64,000 nucleotides of DNA from Persicaria tinctoria (Eukaryota > Streptophyta > Magnoliopsida > Caryophyllales > Polygonaceae), in NCBI GenBank assembly GCA_037127255.1, contig JBANSL010000009.1, forward strand, positions 40,834,475 through 40,898,474, given 5' to 3'. Positions 63,908-64,000 of this stretch are shown one piece after another. Made by a program: the position numbers and the translations under genes. The notes beneath the pieces are model-generated. The model searched no databases. It saw only the letters and a program-made list of their open reading frames with translations, and was not told where the DNA came from. The stretch's first letter is position 1; every line of letters begins with the position of its first letter.

Positions 63908-64000
63908 ATGTTCACTACTGGTAACTTTGGAAACAGGCCACCAGACGACATGGCAGGACAAGGTAACTCTGGAGATCCTTTGTTTCTTTCTAATTCTAAT
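63908..64000 (+). CDS. Copia F Gag start (runs off the window)
   Basis: An ATG at 63908, 60 nt after the PBS, opens a frame that stays open to the window end: MFTTGNFGNRPPDDMAGQGN and onward. Too short to show a Gag domain. The call rests on its position after LTR and PBS. Confidence 0.5.
   Translation, partial: MFTTGNFGNRPPDDMAGQGNSGDPLFLSNSN

Overview
The window is nuclear DNA of a flowering plant, most likely a eudicot. It is AT-rich, the only clear gene pieces are plant proteins (a TONNEAU1 exon, an ANTH clathrin-assembly fragment, a small plant-specific protein), and most of it is built from plant transposable elements of many classes. There is no sign of operons or bacterial signals. 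Only one small host gene (minus strand, 36487-36840) looks intact.

Layout. 1-9650: a TON1 exon, exon-like pieces of an unidentified gene, an isolated exon resembling exon 1 of a plasma-membrane H+-ATPase, a decayed retroelement 3' end (6608-7560), microsatellites and several minisatellites. 9967-10744: a Mutator-like element with long terminal inverted repeats. 11205-35476: one nested block. Gypsy A (minus strand, target-site duplication ATGCT) was inserted into an RNase H-like coding sequence. Its gag was then hit by a 598-bp hAT element (duplication GTCCTGAG) and by Gypsy B (plus strand, 17445-25969, duplication GTGAC). Its 5' LTR was hit by a CACTA element (28261-35234, duplication CTT), which was itself hit by a young nonautonomous LTR element (28892-34605, duplication GCGTG). 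36487-36840: the host gene. 37930-42946: Copia C (minus). 43013-44795: a hAT element with a gene-like interior. 45176-45564: a related small hAT. 45662-46438: a PIF/Harbinger-type element. 46892-53194: Copia E (plus), holding a solo LTR. 54834-55140: an ANTH pseudogene fragment. 55382-63385: Copia D (minus), holding two solo LTRs, a hAT MITE and a Stowaway MITE. About 63400-64000: the start of Copia F (plus).

How the parts relate. Gypsy A, Gypsy B and the solo LTR at 58430-60094 are three branches of one LTR family. A and B encode only Gag and protease, with an integrase-like C-terminal tail joined to the protease; RT, RNase H and the integrase core are absent from both. The family has arrays of short palindromes (TCGATATCGA or TCGACGTCGA type) in U3 upstream of the TATA box, again in U5, and again inside the coding sequence as VDIDQ-like peptide repeats. 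Between the two LTR arrays is a hairpin whose stem is identical in all five LTRs. The young element at 28892-34605 and the solo LTR at 49009-50582 carry different palindromes in the same U3 position. A, B and the young element also share two polypurine-like boxes about 1.2 kb apart and a motif, ATTCATGACACCCATGTTTG, in their 3' noncoding regions. These shared noncoding signals are the most unusual thing in the window. All boundaries and comparisons were read by eye.
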